A stretch of DNA of 5,397 bases. Origin: an uncultured Collinsella sp. (GTDB lineage: Bacteria; Actinomycetota; Coriobacteriia; Coriobacteriales; Coriobacteriaceae). A program made the translations under genes and the position numbers. Shown here piece after piece: positions 1-5,047 of this stretch (within the stretch, counting starts at the first letter, position 1; every line of letters begins with the position of its first letter). The notes under the pieces are model-generated. The model made no database searches and was not told the origin of the DNA. It worked only from the letters and a program-made list of their open reading frames with translations. The stretch is from positions 1 through 5,397 of the forward strand of contig UQWG01000070.1 in the NCBI GenBank assembly GCA_900544645.1, in the 5' to 3' direction.

Positions 1-37
1 TCGCTATTCCGGCTGTATAGCGCCGGCCGTCATCACA

Positions 38-43
38 TAGAAT
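38..43 (+). promoter_or_regulatory. Possible -10 box of the first gene, consistent with a leaderless or very short leader
   Basis: TAGAAT matches TATAAT at five of six positions and lies nine bases before the ATG at 53. No recognisable -35 element sits 16-18 bases upstream. If the box is used, transcription would begin at or within a few bases of the start codon, which would fit the absence of a Shine-Dalgarno sequence. A second, weaker candidate is TATAGC at 16-21. The call rests on one short motif near the window edge. Confidence 0.3.
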
Positions 44-52
44 CGAGCCTCC

Positions 53-1144
53 ATGGATACCCTCAACGATCTAAATGAGCGCGTCGACGCCTTCGTCGGC
101 ACCAGCTCCTTCGACACGCCTGCCGCGGCAAACGACCAAGCTCCCATCGATGTGCCCGCCGAGGTTCACGAGGACATCGTCGCCTCGGTCGATTTCTCCG
201 AGGTCGAGCTCGCAGACGAGTTCACCGAGCCCCAGGTAGCCGTGACCCCCAACGGACTGCTCCCCATGGAACCGCTGCCCATCGACGGGCGTTTGCGCAA
301 GGCGGCCCTTCGCATGCCCGACGAGATCGAGGAGGCCAGCGGCTTCACGCTCTTCGGTCGACGCATCAAGTCGCTCATCTACACCACCGATGTCGCGGTT
401 ATCCGCAACTCCAACGCCGATGCCGTCTTTGCCGTTTACCCCTTCACGCCGCAGCCGGCCATTACGCAGGCGCTGCTGACCGTCGCCGAGTGCCCAGTCT
501 TTGTAGGTGTGGGCGGCGGCACCACCACCGGCAAGCGCTCCGTGCAGATGGCAGCCGTCTCCGAGATGCAGGGCGCGGCGGGCTGCGTGGTCAACTCCCC
601 CGCCACTGCCGAGATGGTCGAGCACATCACCAACATCGCCGACGTCCCCGTCATCGCCACGGTCGTTCGCTGCGACGACGATGCTCACGCCAAGGTGCGC
701 GCCGGAGCCAAGATTCTCAACATCGCCGCCGGCAAGAACACGCCCCAGGTCCTACGCGAGCTGCGCGAGCACTATCCCAACCTGCCGCTCATCGCACCGG
801 GCGGCAAGACGCCCGAGAGCATCCGTGAAACCATCGCCGCCGGCGCCAACGCCATCATCTGGACGCCGCCTTCGGCCCAGCAGCTACAGACCGACATGAT
901 GCAGCGTTATCGCAAGATGAAGGAAGACGCCACACCTGTCATCTCGCGCGACGATGTGCCCATTATCGACCAGGTCGCCGCCGCCGAGGTCAGCCAAGTC
1001 GAGAACATGAATCCCGACGTGCCGATTCCCGACGAAGTCATCGAGCGCGTCGCTTCGATCCACGAGCGCGTCGAGGAGCATCGCGCCAATCGCGGCCTCA
1101 AACCATCACTGCACGGCTTCTTCTTCCGCGGAAAGAAACGCTAG
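53..1144 (+). CDS. Uncharacterised protein with a phosphate-binding TIM-barrel-like core
   Basis: I do not recognise a characterised function. Residues 1-61 hold 16 Asp/Glu against a single Arg and no Lys, and look disordered. A compact core of roughly residues 75-292 follows, with alternating hydrophobic strands and helices. It contains YPFTPQPAI (129-137), PVFVGVGGGTTTGK (148-161), NIAAGKNT (223-230) and APGGKTPESI (248-257), then an 'AGANAI' strand. The APGG-turn followed by 'AGA' resembles the C-terminal phosphate site of (beta/alpha)8 enzymes such as KDPG aldolase or IMP-dehydrogenase-like barrels; this is a fold inference, not a reaction. Similar proteins in related anaerobes often carry a vague 'hydrolase' label, recalled rather than checked. 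Residues 295-363 form a second extension ending in FFFRGKKR. The start at 53 is forced from the left, because an in-frame TAG lies at 38-40 and no other start follows it before 53. No Shine-Dalgarno sequence is visible. No signal peptide or membrane helix is seen. Confidence 0.85.
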   Translation: MDTLNDLNERVDAFVGTSSFDTPAAANDQAPIDVPAEVHEDIVASVDFSEVELADEFTEPQVAVTPNGLLPMEPLPIDGRLRKAALRMPDEIEEASGFTLFGRRIKSLIYTTDVAVIRNSNADAVFAVYPFTPQPAITQALLTVAECPVFVGVGGGTTTGKRSVQMAAVSEMQGAAGCVVNSPATAEMVEHITNIADVPVIATVVRCDDDAHAKVRAGAKILNIAAGKNTPQVLRELREHYPNLPLIAPGGKTPESIRETIAAGANAIIWTPPSAQQLQTDMMQRYRKMKEDATPVISRDDVPIIDQVAAAEVSQVENMNPDVPIPDEVIERVASIHERVEEHRANRGLKPSLHGFFFRGKKR

Positions 1145-1156
1145 CCGCAACAGCAA

Positions 1157-1189
1157 GGCCCGCCCCACAAACGTGAGGCGGGCCGTTTT
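1157..1189. terminator. Intrinsic terminator between convergent genes
   Basis: GGCCCGCC (1157-1164) pairs perfectly with GGCGGGCC (1177-1184). Inside, CAC (1166-1168) pairs with GTG (1173-1175) across one C-A mismatch, closing an AAAC loop. A TTTT run at 1186-1189 follows on the + strand, 13-45 bases after the stop of the first gene, so + strand termination is well supported. Read from the - strand the hairpin is followed only by TTGCTGTTG, so it may also stop degV-family transcription, but less efficiently. Confidence 0.85.
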
Positions 1190-1225
1190 CGCTTGAACAA
1201 ACATGCAGCGACGTGATGGGGCAAA

Positions 1226-2116
1226 TTAATCCACGCGCTTGTCGCCCATAAAGAAGAGCGCCACCGTACCAGGTCCGGTATGCGAGCCAATCAGAGTACC
1301 GATGTCATTGATCTCAATCTTGCCTTTAAGCTGCGGAACCTGTTCCTCGATCAGCGCCGCGACCGCCTCGGCATCCTCGCGGCACGCCGACTGCGACATG
1401 ATGCACTTACCCGAATAATCTGCACCGTCCTGCACGTGTGCCATCATGGTCTTGGCCATCTCGGAAATCGCGCGCTTCTTAGTGCGAATCTTCTCACGTG
1501 GCGACAGCTTGCCATCGCAATCGACCGTCATAAGCGGGCAAATCTTAAGCGCCGTGCCGATGATCGCACTCGCAGCCGAAATGCGACCGCCTCGTAGGTA
1601 GCTCGACAGATCGGTCGAGAAGAACCAGTGGTGCAGGTTGAGTTTGTGCTCCTCGATCCAGGCAGCCGTCTCGTCGAGTGAGGCCCCGCTATCGCGCACG
1701 TCGGCGGCATATTCCAGCAACAGGCCAAAGCCCGAAGACGCCGCCAGCGAATCGATGACGCGCACCTTGCCGCCCTGGGGATAGCGATCCGCGAGCATCT
1801 GCGCCGCAACGCAGGCCGATCCATACGTGCCCGAAATACCCGACGACAACGTCAGGTGCAGCACGTCTTTACCCTCGGCAACAAACGGCTCCCAAAACTC
1901 CTCGTACTCACCCACGCTCACCTGAGACGTCTTGGGCATGGCGCCCGCGGCAATCTGGGCAAAAAACTTGTCCGGCGTAATCGACTGATACAGATCGTCC
2001 GTATGGACAACATCGTCGATCTCGTAATGAAAACACACGACAGGGATATTGCGCGACGCAAAGAACTCACGGGTTCGGTCGGCGGCGGATTCACAGGTCA
2101 GGACAAAATCACTCAT
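1226..2116 (-). CDS. DegV family fatty-acid-binding protein
   Basis: This is a cytoplasmic DegV/FakB-type protein. In Firmicutes, members bind a fatty acid and present it to the kinase FakA for conversion to acyl-phosphate and phospholipid. The 296 residues match the usual family length. Landmarks run in family order: TSQVS (63-67), SSGISGTY (91-98, the family SSxLSGTY ligand-head-group motif), VRVIDS (118-123), the LRGGRIS loop (174-180), CPLMTVDCDGKLSPREKIRTKKRA (a 'KPIL..dG.l.p..k.R..kkA' block, about 193-216) and IGSHTGPGT (276-284). A longer in-frame start at 2134 is rejected because its first codons contain the AAGGAG ribosome-binding site that serves the ATG at 2116. No fakA kinase is in view. 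The gene is transcribed divergently from fbp and converges on the first gene. Assignment to the family is firm; the specific fatty acid and partner are unknown. Confidence 0.95.
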   Translation of the reverse strand: MSDFVLTCESAADRTREFFASRNIPVVCFHYEIDDVVHTDDLYQSITPDKFFAQIAAGAMPKTSQVSVGEYEEFWEPFVAEGKDVLHLTLSSGISGTYGSACVAAQMLADRYPQGGKVRVIDSLAASSGFGLLLEYAADVRDSGASLDETAAWIEEHKLNLHHWFFSTDLSSYLRGGRISAASAIIGTALKICPLMTVDCDGKLSPREKIRTKKRAISEMAKTMMAHVQDGADYSGKCIMSQSACREDAEAVAALIEEQVPQLKGKIEINDIGTLIGSHTGPGTVALFFMGDKRVD

Positions 2117-2122
2117 ATGAGG

Positions 2123-2128
2123 CTCCTT
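2123..2128 (-). promoter_or_regulatory. Ribosome binding site that fixes the DegV-family start
   Basis: AAGGAG on the - strand ends six bases before the ATG at 2116-2114. It lies inside the reading frame if the alternative ATG at 2134 were used, which argues for the shorter 296-residue protein. Confidence 0.85.
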
Positions 2129-2144
2129 ACTCATTGCTGCGCAA

Positions 2145-2153
2145 ATTATCGCA
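2145..2153 (-). promoter_or_regulatory. Extended -10 promoter of the DegV-family gene
   Basis: Read on the - strand, TGC directly precedes GATAAT (2150-2145), giving the extended -10 form TGn followed by a five-of-six TATAAT match. The -35 position (about 2168-2173) is poor, as is common for extended -10 promoters. The start site would fall near 2138, giving a leader of about 20 bases that still contains AAGGAG. The palindrome ACATATGT (2173-2180) and a TACATA direct repeat (2163-2168, 2172-2177) surround the -35 position and could be an operator. Confidence 0.55.
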
Positions 2154-2228
2154 CAGTGAGCCTACATACGGTACATATGTCCACTATTTACCAAATCGAA
2201 CCAAAAATAGCGAACATCTTTACCACCA

Positions 2229-2285
2229 TCGTCTCCACCGACTCCACGCATAAATATCTGAGAAAACATCCTCTGTCGTCTCCAC
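2229..2285 (+). repeat. Direct repeat TCGTCTCCAC
   Basis: The ten-mer TCGTCTCCAC occurs at 2229-2238 and again at 2276-2285, 47 bases apart, in a G-poor stretch. It may be a second protein-binding element or chance similarity in biased sequence. Confidence 0.4.
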
Positions 2286-2308
2286 TCAACCGCCATATCT
2301 ACCTCAAC

Positions 2309-2320
2309 TAAATCGATTTA
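2309..2320. promoter_or_regulatory. Perfect 12-base palindrome, candidate operator
   Basis: TAAATCGATTTA is fully self-complementary. Its right arm continues as TTTACCA, the same motif found three more times in this region. Its left flank does not continue the symmetry. A dimeric repressor or activator site is plausible. Confidence 0.45.
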
Positions 2321-2328
2321 CCAAACCG

Positions 2329-2348
2329 TTCAGCCGACAATTCAGCCG
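2329..2348 (+). repeat. Direct repeat TTCAGCCG with 12-base period
   Basis: TTCAGCCG occurs at 2329-2336 and 2341-2348, so the copies start 12 bases apart. The second copy shares GCCGCT (2345-2350) with a possible stem whose other arm is AGCGGC (2370-2375). Confidence 0.4.
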
Positions 2349-2379
2349 CTGGCGCAAAATCGAAACAAAAGCGGCGCAT

Positions 2380-2413
2380 ACTGATAAACGTTTGACGCTG
2401 TTTCATCAGTTTT
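2380..2413 (+). promoter_or_regulatory. Leader hairpin with short U-run before fbp
   Basis: ACTGAT (2380-2385) pairs with ATCAGT (2405-2410). AAAC (2386-2389) continues the stem with GTTT (2400-2403) across a single bulged C, leaving a ten-base loop. A TTTT run (2410-2413) follows at once, and the fbp ribosome-binding site starts at 2426. The stem is AT-rich and weak, so it may be a leaky attenuator, a protein-binding leader element, or incidental. Confidence 0.4.
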
Positions 2414-2437
2414 ACCAGCCCCATCGGAAGGTGTTTC

Positions 2438-4354
2438 ATGGTCGCATTCGATCGCAACCCGCAAGACTTCAAGTATCTGCGCCTGCTGTCGAGACAGTTC
2501 CCCACCGAACAATCCGCGTTTACCGAAATTATCAACCTCTCGGCCATCCTCAACCTACCCAAGGGCACCGAGCATTTTATGAGCGACGTGCACGGCGAGT
2601 ACGAAGCCTTTATGCACATCCTCAATAACTGCTCGGGCGTCGTGCGCGAACATGTCGACGAGATCTTTGGCGACACGCTCTCCTTTGACGAAAAGGGCGA
2701 GCTGTGCACGCTCATCTACTACCCGCGCGAGAAAATCGAGCTGGTCCGCAGCCAGCGCGAGGACTCGCCAACCTGGTACAAGACGATGCTTGACCAGCTC
2801 ATCATGGTCGCTCGCTCGCTTTCAAGCCGCTACACGCGCTCCAAGGTGCGCAAGGCCATCCCGCGCGACTACGCCTATATCATCGACGAGTTGTTGCACA
2901 CGCACCCGGACGAGAATAACTATCGCGTGCGCTATCACGAGCGCATCGTGGAGTCCATCCTGGAGACCGCAAGCGCCGACGACTTTATCGAGTCGCTCGC
3001 TTCGCTCATCAAGCGCCTGGCCGTCGACCACCTGCACCTGGTGGGCGATATCTTCGACCGCGGCGGCGGCGCGGCCAAGATTATGGACCGCCTGCTCACC
3101 TACCATTCACTCGACATCCAGTGGGGCAACCACGACCTGCTGTGGATGGGCGCTGCGACCGGTGAGCCCGCCTGCATCGCCACGGTGCTGCGCAACAACC
3201 TACGCTACGACAATTACGAGATCCTGGAGAACGACTACGGCATCTCGCTACGTGAGCTTGTCGCCTTTGCCGATGCCACCTACACCGACGGTGAGTCCAT
3301 CACCCCGCTGATCAAGGCCATCAACGTGCTGCTCTTTAAGCTCGAGGGCCAGATTATCCAGCGCCACCCCGAGTTCGATATGACCAACCGCCTGTTACTC
3401 GACAAGATCGAACACGACACCGGCACGGTCACGCTCGCCGACGGCAGCGTGTGGCCGCTCACGACCAACGACTTCCCCACCGTCGACCCGGCGGACCCCT
3501 ATACGCTCACGCCCCAGGAGCAGCACATCATCGACAAGCTCGTGTCCGAGTTTGTCACCGCCGATCACCTGCATCGCCATATCGATTTCCTCTATTCCCA
3601 CGGCTCGATGTACAAGGTCACCAACGGCAACCTGCTGTTCCATGGCTGCGTGCCGCTCAACGAAGACGGCACCTTTAGCAGCATGAACTGCTTGGGCACC
3701 TGGCACGCTGGCCGCGATTATCTCGATTTTTGCGACCACATCGCCCGCCGCGCCTGGCGCGTGGGCGACCGCGACGCCCTCGACTGGATGTGGTACCTGT
3801 GGATTGGCTTTAACTCGCCCGCCAGTGGACGCCTAGTGCGTACCTTTGAGCGCGCCTATATCGCCGATAAGAGCACCTGGGTCGAGCCGATGGATCCGTA
3901 CTTCACGCTTACCAAGTCGCCCTCGGTCTGCGATGACATCATGCGCGAGTTTGGCGTCGCGCCCATGGCATGCTCGCCGACCGGCCACATCATCAACGGC
4001 CACACGCCCGTTAAAACCACCAAGGGCGAGCAGCCCATCCGCGCCGAGGGCAAGCTGCTGGTCATCGATGGCGGCTTCTGCCGCGCTTACCATCCCAAGA
4101 CGGGCATCGCCGGCTATACGCTCATCTCGAGCTCGCGCGGCTGCCGCCTCAAGTCGCACCGGGCCTTTACGACGGTTGCCGAGGCACTCACGCGCAACGT
4201 GGACATCGAAAGCGAGACCAACCGTCTTGACCAAGCGGACCGTCGCCGCATGGTGAGCGACACCGATACTGGCGCCAAGATCCGTAGCCAAATCCAAGAC
4301 CTGCGTCAGCTGCTCGATGCGTATAGAAACGGTGCTATCGAGGAGCGCGCCTAG
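2438..4354 (+). CDS. fbp: Fructose-1,6-bisphosphatase class III
   Basis: The cytoplasmic enzyme hydrolyses fructose 1,6-bisphosphate to fructose 6-phosphate and phosphate, the committed gluconeogenic step (EC 3.1.3.11). Class III is the large metallophosphoesterase type known from Bacillus subtilis Fbp, unrelated to class I/II enzymes. At 638 residues it is slightly shorter than the 671-residue B. subtilis protein but appears complete. The dinuclear-metal motifs are all present: DVHGEY (50-55), GDIFDRG (203-209), GNHD (230-233), the later histidine motif HGC (402-404) and GHTPV (521-525). The DGGFCRAYHPKTGIAGYTLISSSRG block near the C-terminus is also typical. A region of about 110 residues between GNHD and the HGC motif is the class-specific insertion. 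The start is supported by GGAAGG at 2426-2431, six bases before ATG. The next + strand gene follows after 78 bases, so co-transcription is possible. Identity is firm; regulation is unknown. Confidence 0.97.
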   Translation: MVAFDRNPQDFKYLRLLSRQFPTEQSAFTEIINLSAILNLPKGTEHFMSDVHGEYEAFMHILNNCSGVVREHVDEIFGDTLSFDEKGELCTLIYYPREKIELVRSQREDSPTWYKTMLDQLIMVARSLSSRYTRSKVRKAIPRDYAYIIDELLHTHPDENNYRVRYHERIVESILETASADDFIESLASLIKRLAVDHLHLVGDIFDRGGGAAKIMDRLLTYHSLDIQWGNHDLLWMGAATGEPACIATVLRNNLRYDNYEILENDYGISLRELVAFADATYTDGESITPLIKAINVLLFKLEGQIIQRHPEFDMTNRLLLDKIEHDTGTVTLADGSVWPLTTNDFPTVDPADPYTLTPQEQHIIDKLVSEFVTADHLHRHIDFLYSHGSMYKVTNGNLLFHGCVPLNEDGTFSSMNCLGTWHAGRDYLDFCDHIARRAWRVGDRDALDWMWYLWIGFNSPASGRLVRTFERAYIADKSTWVEPMDPYFTLTKSPSVCDDIMREFGVAPMACSPTGHIINGHTPVKTTKGEQPIRAEGKLLVIDGGFCRAYHPKTGIAGYTLISSSRGCRLKSHRAFTTVAEALTRNVDIESETNRLDQADRRRMVSDTDTGAKIRSQIQDLRQLLDAYRNGAIEERA

Positions 4355-4360
4355 CACCAC

Positions 4361-4415
4361 CCGCGGGGATTGGCTAAACTTGCTGAGTTTGTCATCCCCG
4401 CGGCGCTTCGGCGCC
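4361..4415 (+). other. Two overlapping, mutually exclusive RNA hairpins after fbp
   Basis: CCGCGGGGAT (4361-4370) pairs perfectly with ATCCCCGCGG (4394-4403). Within its loop, AAACT (4376-4380) pairs with AGTTT (4386-4390) around TGCTG. The right arm shares two bases with a second perfect stem, GGCGC (4402-4406) and GCGCC (4411-4415), capped by a C(TTCG)G loop, a known ultrastable tetraloop type. No T-run follows either hairpin, so a simple intrinsic terminator is unlikely. The structure lies seven bases after the fbp stop and ends just before the ribosome-binding site of the next gene. Roles in 3'-end protection, processing or translation control of the downstream gene are possible. Confidence 0.6.
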
Positions 4416-4420
4416 AGCTT

Positions 4421-4428
4421 AAGGCAGG
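4421..4428 (+). promoter_or_regulatory. Ribosome binding site supporting the ATG at 4433
   Basis: AAGGCAGG lies four bases before ATG 4433 (eight from the AAGG part). The longer in-frame TTG start at 4370 would begin inside the 4361-4403 hairpin with no such site, so the shorter protein is preferred. Confidence 0.6.
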
Positions 4429-4432
4429 TACC

Positions 4433-4828
4433 ATGCAAAAGCTCCTTGCGCAGATCATGAAATTTGGCGTCGTCGGTGTCATTGCCACGGTTATCGACTT
4501 TGGCATTATGAATCTGCTCCACTACGGTCTGGGCCTCAACATCCTAATCGCCAACACCAGCGGCTTTATCATCTCACTCATCTTTAACTACCTCGCAAGC
4601 ATGAAGTACGTGTTTGCGCACAAGGAAGGCATGAGCCGCCGCCGCGAGTTCATCATCTTTGTCGTGCTGTCCGTGATCGGTTTGGTGCTCAACGACGGCA
4701 TCGTGCTGGCGCTCAACGCCGGCCTGGGACTCGAGGCCAATATCGCCAAGATCTGCGCCACCGCGCTTGTCATGGTCTACAACTTTGTGACCCGAAAAAT
4801 CTTCCTGGAGGGCGACGAGACAAAATAG
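4433..4828 (+). CDS. GtrA family membrane protein (first of two)
   Basis: The 131-residue protein has four predicted membrane helices, at about residues 11-33, 37-56, 73-94 and 103-121, the usual GtrA layout and length. Family marks are KFGVVGVIATVIDF (10-23), NYLASMKYVF (52-61) and the closing YNFVTRKIF (116-124). GtrA from Shigella phages is proposed to flip bactoprenol-linked glucose across the membrane for O-antigen glucosylation. Gram-positive relatives are linked to teichoic-acid or other wall glycosylation. No partner glycosyltransferase (GtrB type) is in view, so the substrate is unknown. The polar loop HKEGMSRRRE (63-72) is strongly shared with the gene starting at 5048. The gene lies 78 bases after fbp, separated by paired hairpins, and may be read from the fbp promoter. 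Family assignment is firm; function is inferred. Confidence 0.9.
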   Translation: MQKLLAQIMKFGVVGVIATVIDFGIMNLLHYGLGLNILIANTSGFIISLIFNYLASMKYVFAHKEGMSRRREFIIFVVLSVIGLVLNDGIVLALNAGLGLEANIAKICATALVMVYNFVTRKIFLEGDETK

Positions 4829-4849
4829 CTCGAAACCCCTGCAGCATTA

Positions 4850-4899
4850 CGGCGCCCACGGACGACGTGCACTCAGCGCAGTATCGTCCGTGGGTGCCG
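4850..4899 (+). terminator. Long hairpin after the first GtrA gene, probable terminator
   Basis: Bases 4850-4865 pair with 4884-4899 over 16 positions with one G-T wobble. The arm core is GCCCACGGACGA against TCGTCCGTGGG. Inside the 18-base loop, TGC (4868-4870) can pair with GCA (4878-4880). Only a short TCGTTTA follows, so the T-run is weak. Position 21 bases after the stop codon favours termination or 3'-end stabilisation. Confidence 0.6.
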
Positions 4900-4911
4900 C
4901 TCGTTTACGGG

Positions 4912-4950
4912 CAAATTTTCAACGTTTGCGGATTAGCTCTTGAAAATTTG
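4912..4950. repeat. Perfect 11-base inverted repeat upstream of the second GtrA gene
   Basis: CAAATTTTCAA (4912-4922) is the exact reverse complement of TTGAAAATTTG (4940-4950), separated by 17 bases. The right arm begins with TTGAAA, a good -35 match. The element lies about 100 bases before the GTG start at 5048. It could be a spaced operator or a weak RNA stem. The arms are too AT-rich for a typical terminator in this genome and no T-run follows. Confidence 0.55.
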
Positions 4951-4959
4951 GCGAGTTCA

Positions 4960-4997
4960 TATAGTTCTTGGCAAAGACCTTACGTTTCCCTTGTAAA
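4960..4997 (+). promoter_or_regulatory. Possible promoter of the second GtrA gene
   Basis: Two weak readings exist. TATAGT (4960-4965) is a five-of-six -10 match but lies only 14 bases after TTGAAA (4940-4945). TTGGCA (4968-4973) with TGTAAA (4992-4997) has an 18-base spacer, with four matches in the second box. I cannot decide between them. Confidence 0.25.
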
Positions 4998-5035
4998 AGC
5001 TCTAAAGTATCCTCTGCTCGATTCATCAACGCATT

Positions 5036-5044
5036 GGATGTGAT
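5036..5044 (+). promoter_or_regulatory. Ribosome binding site for the GTG start at 5048
   Basis: GGATGTGAT differs at one position from GGAGGTGAT, the sequence complementary to the 16S rRNA tail. Its GGATG part ends seven bases before GTG 5048. The nearby ATG at 5038 is out of frame and followed directly by TGA. Confidence 0.6.
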
Positions 5045-5047
5045 TAC

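Larger units (their letters stand above)
2186..2417 (+). repeat. Four dispersed TTTACCA motifs upstream of fbp
   Basis: TTTACCA occurs at 2187-2193, 2219-2225, 2317-2323 and 2411-2417, always in the same orientation. Two copies extend to an identical ten-mer, ATTTACCAAA (2186-2195 and 2316-2325), and remain similar for six more bases (13 of 16 identical). The third copy overlaps a palindrome, as expected for a half-site. The last copy lies nine bases before the fbp ribosome-binding site. A regulator-binding array is an inference; no known operator consensus is claimed. Confidence 0.5.
2117..2437. other. Divergent intergenic region between the DegV-family gene and fbp
   Basis: These 321 bases contain no convincing gene. 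They are AT-richer than the flanking genes, and about 2181-2310 is poor in G on the + strand. They hold the DegV-gene promoter (2145-2153), four TTTACCA copies, the palindromes ACATATGT (2173-2180), TAAATCGATTTA (2309-2320) and AAACGTTT (2386-2393), two further direct repeats, and a leader hairpin just before the fbp ribosome-binding site. I could not find a convincing fbp promoter. TTGACG at 2392-2397 resembles a -35 box but has no matching -10 box, and CATACT (2377-2382) is a weak -10 candidate. Local repeat density suggests transcription control of one or both genes. Confidence 0.7.

Noticed and set aside
2..26. Small overlapping inverted repeats (CGCTAT/ATAGCG and CCGGC/GCCGG) at the left edge
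   Set aside because: The stems are only five to six bases and overlap each other at the window edge, so context is too short to assign a role.
512..538. GGGTTTGKR in the first protein as a Walker A nucleotide-binding loop
   Set aside because: The residue after GK is Arg rather than Ser/Thr, and no Walker B motif follows. The glycine run fits better as a loop of a barrel-like fold.
71..688. A 205-codon open frame on the - strand opposite the first gene
   Set aside because: Its Gly/Asp/Val-rich, repetitive composition is typical of the antisense of a GC-rich gene, and it shows no domain motifs. The + strand frame has coherent protein motifs.
2117..2134. A DegV-family protein extended by six residues from ATG 2134
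   Set aside because: The extension encodes the ribosome-binding site of the ATG at 2116, and the shorter start fits the family's N-terminus.
2177..2311. A possible 44-codon small gene on the + strand in the degV/fbp spacer
   Set aside because: No ribosome-binding site precedes the ATG, which sits in the ACATATGT palindrome, and the peptide shows no hydrophobic segment or recognisable motif. The region looks regulatory.
2392..2397. TTGACG as the -35 box of an fbp promoter
   Set aside because: No -10-like hexamer occurs 15-19 bases downstream, and the site lies in the loop of the leader hairpin close to the ribosome-binding site.
4370..4432. A longer GtrA protein starting at TTG 4370
   Set aside because: The start would lie in a strong hairpin without a ribosome-binding site, and the extra 21 residues are not typical of the family. 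ATG 4433 has a suitable site and gives a standard-length protein.
3833..4522. A 229-codon open frame on the - strand spanning the end of fbp and the start of the GtrA gene
   Set aside because: It runs antisense to two well-supported genes and shows no recognisable motif. Its length is explained by GC-rich codon bias.
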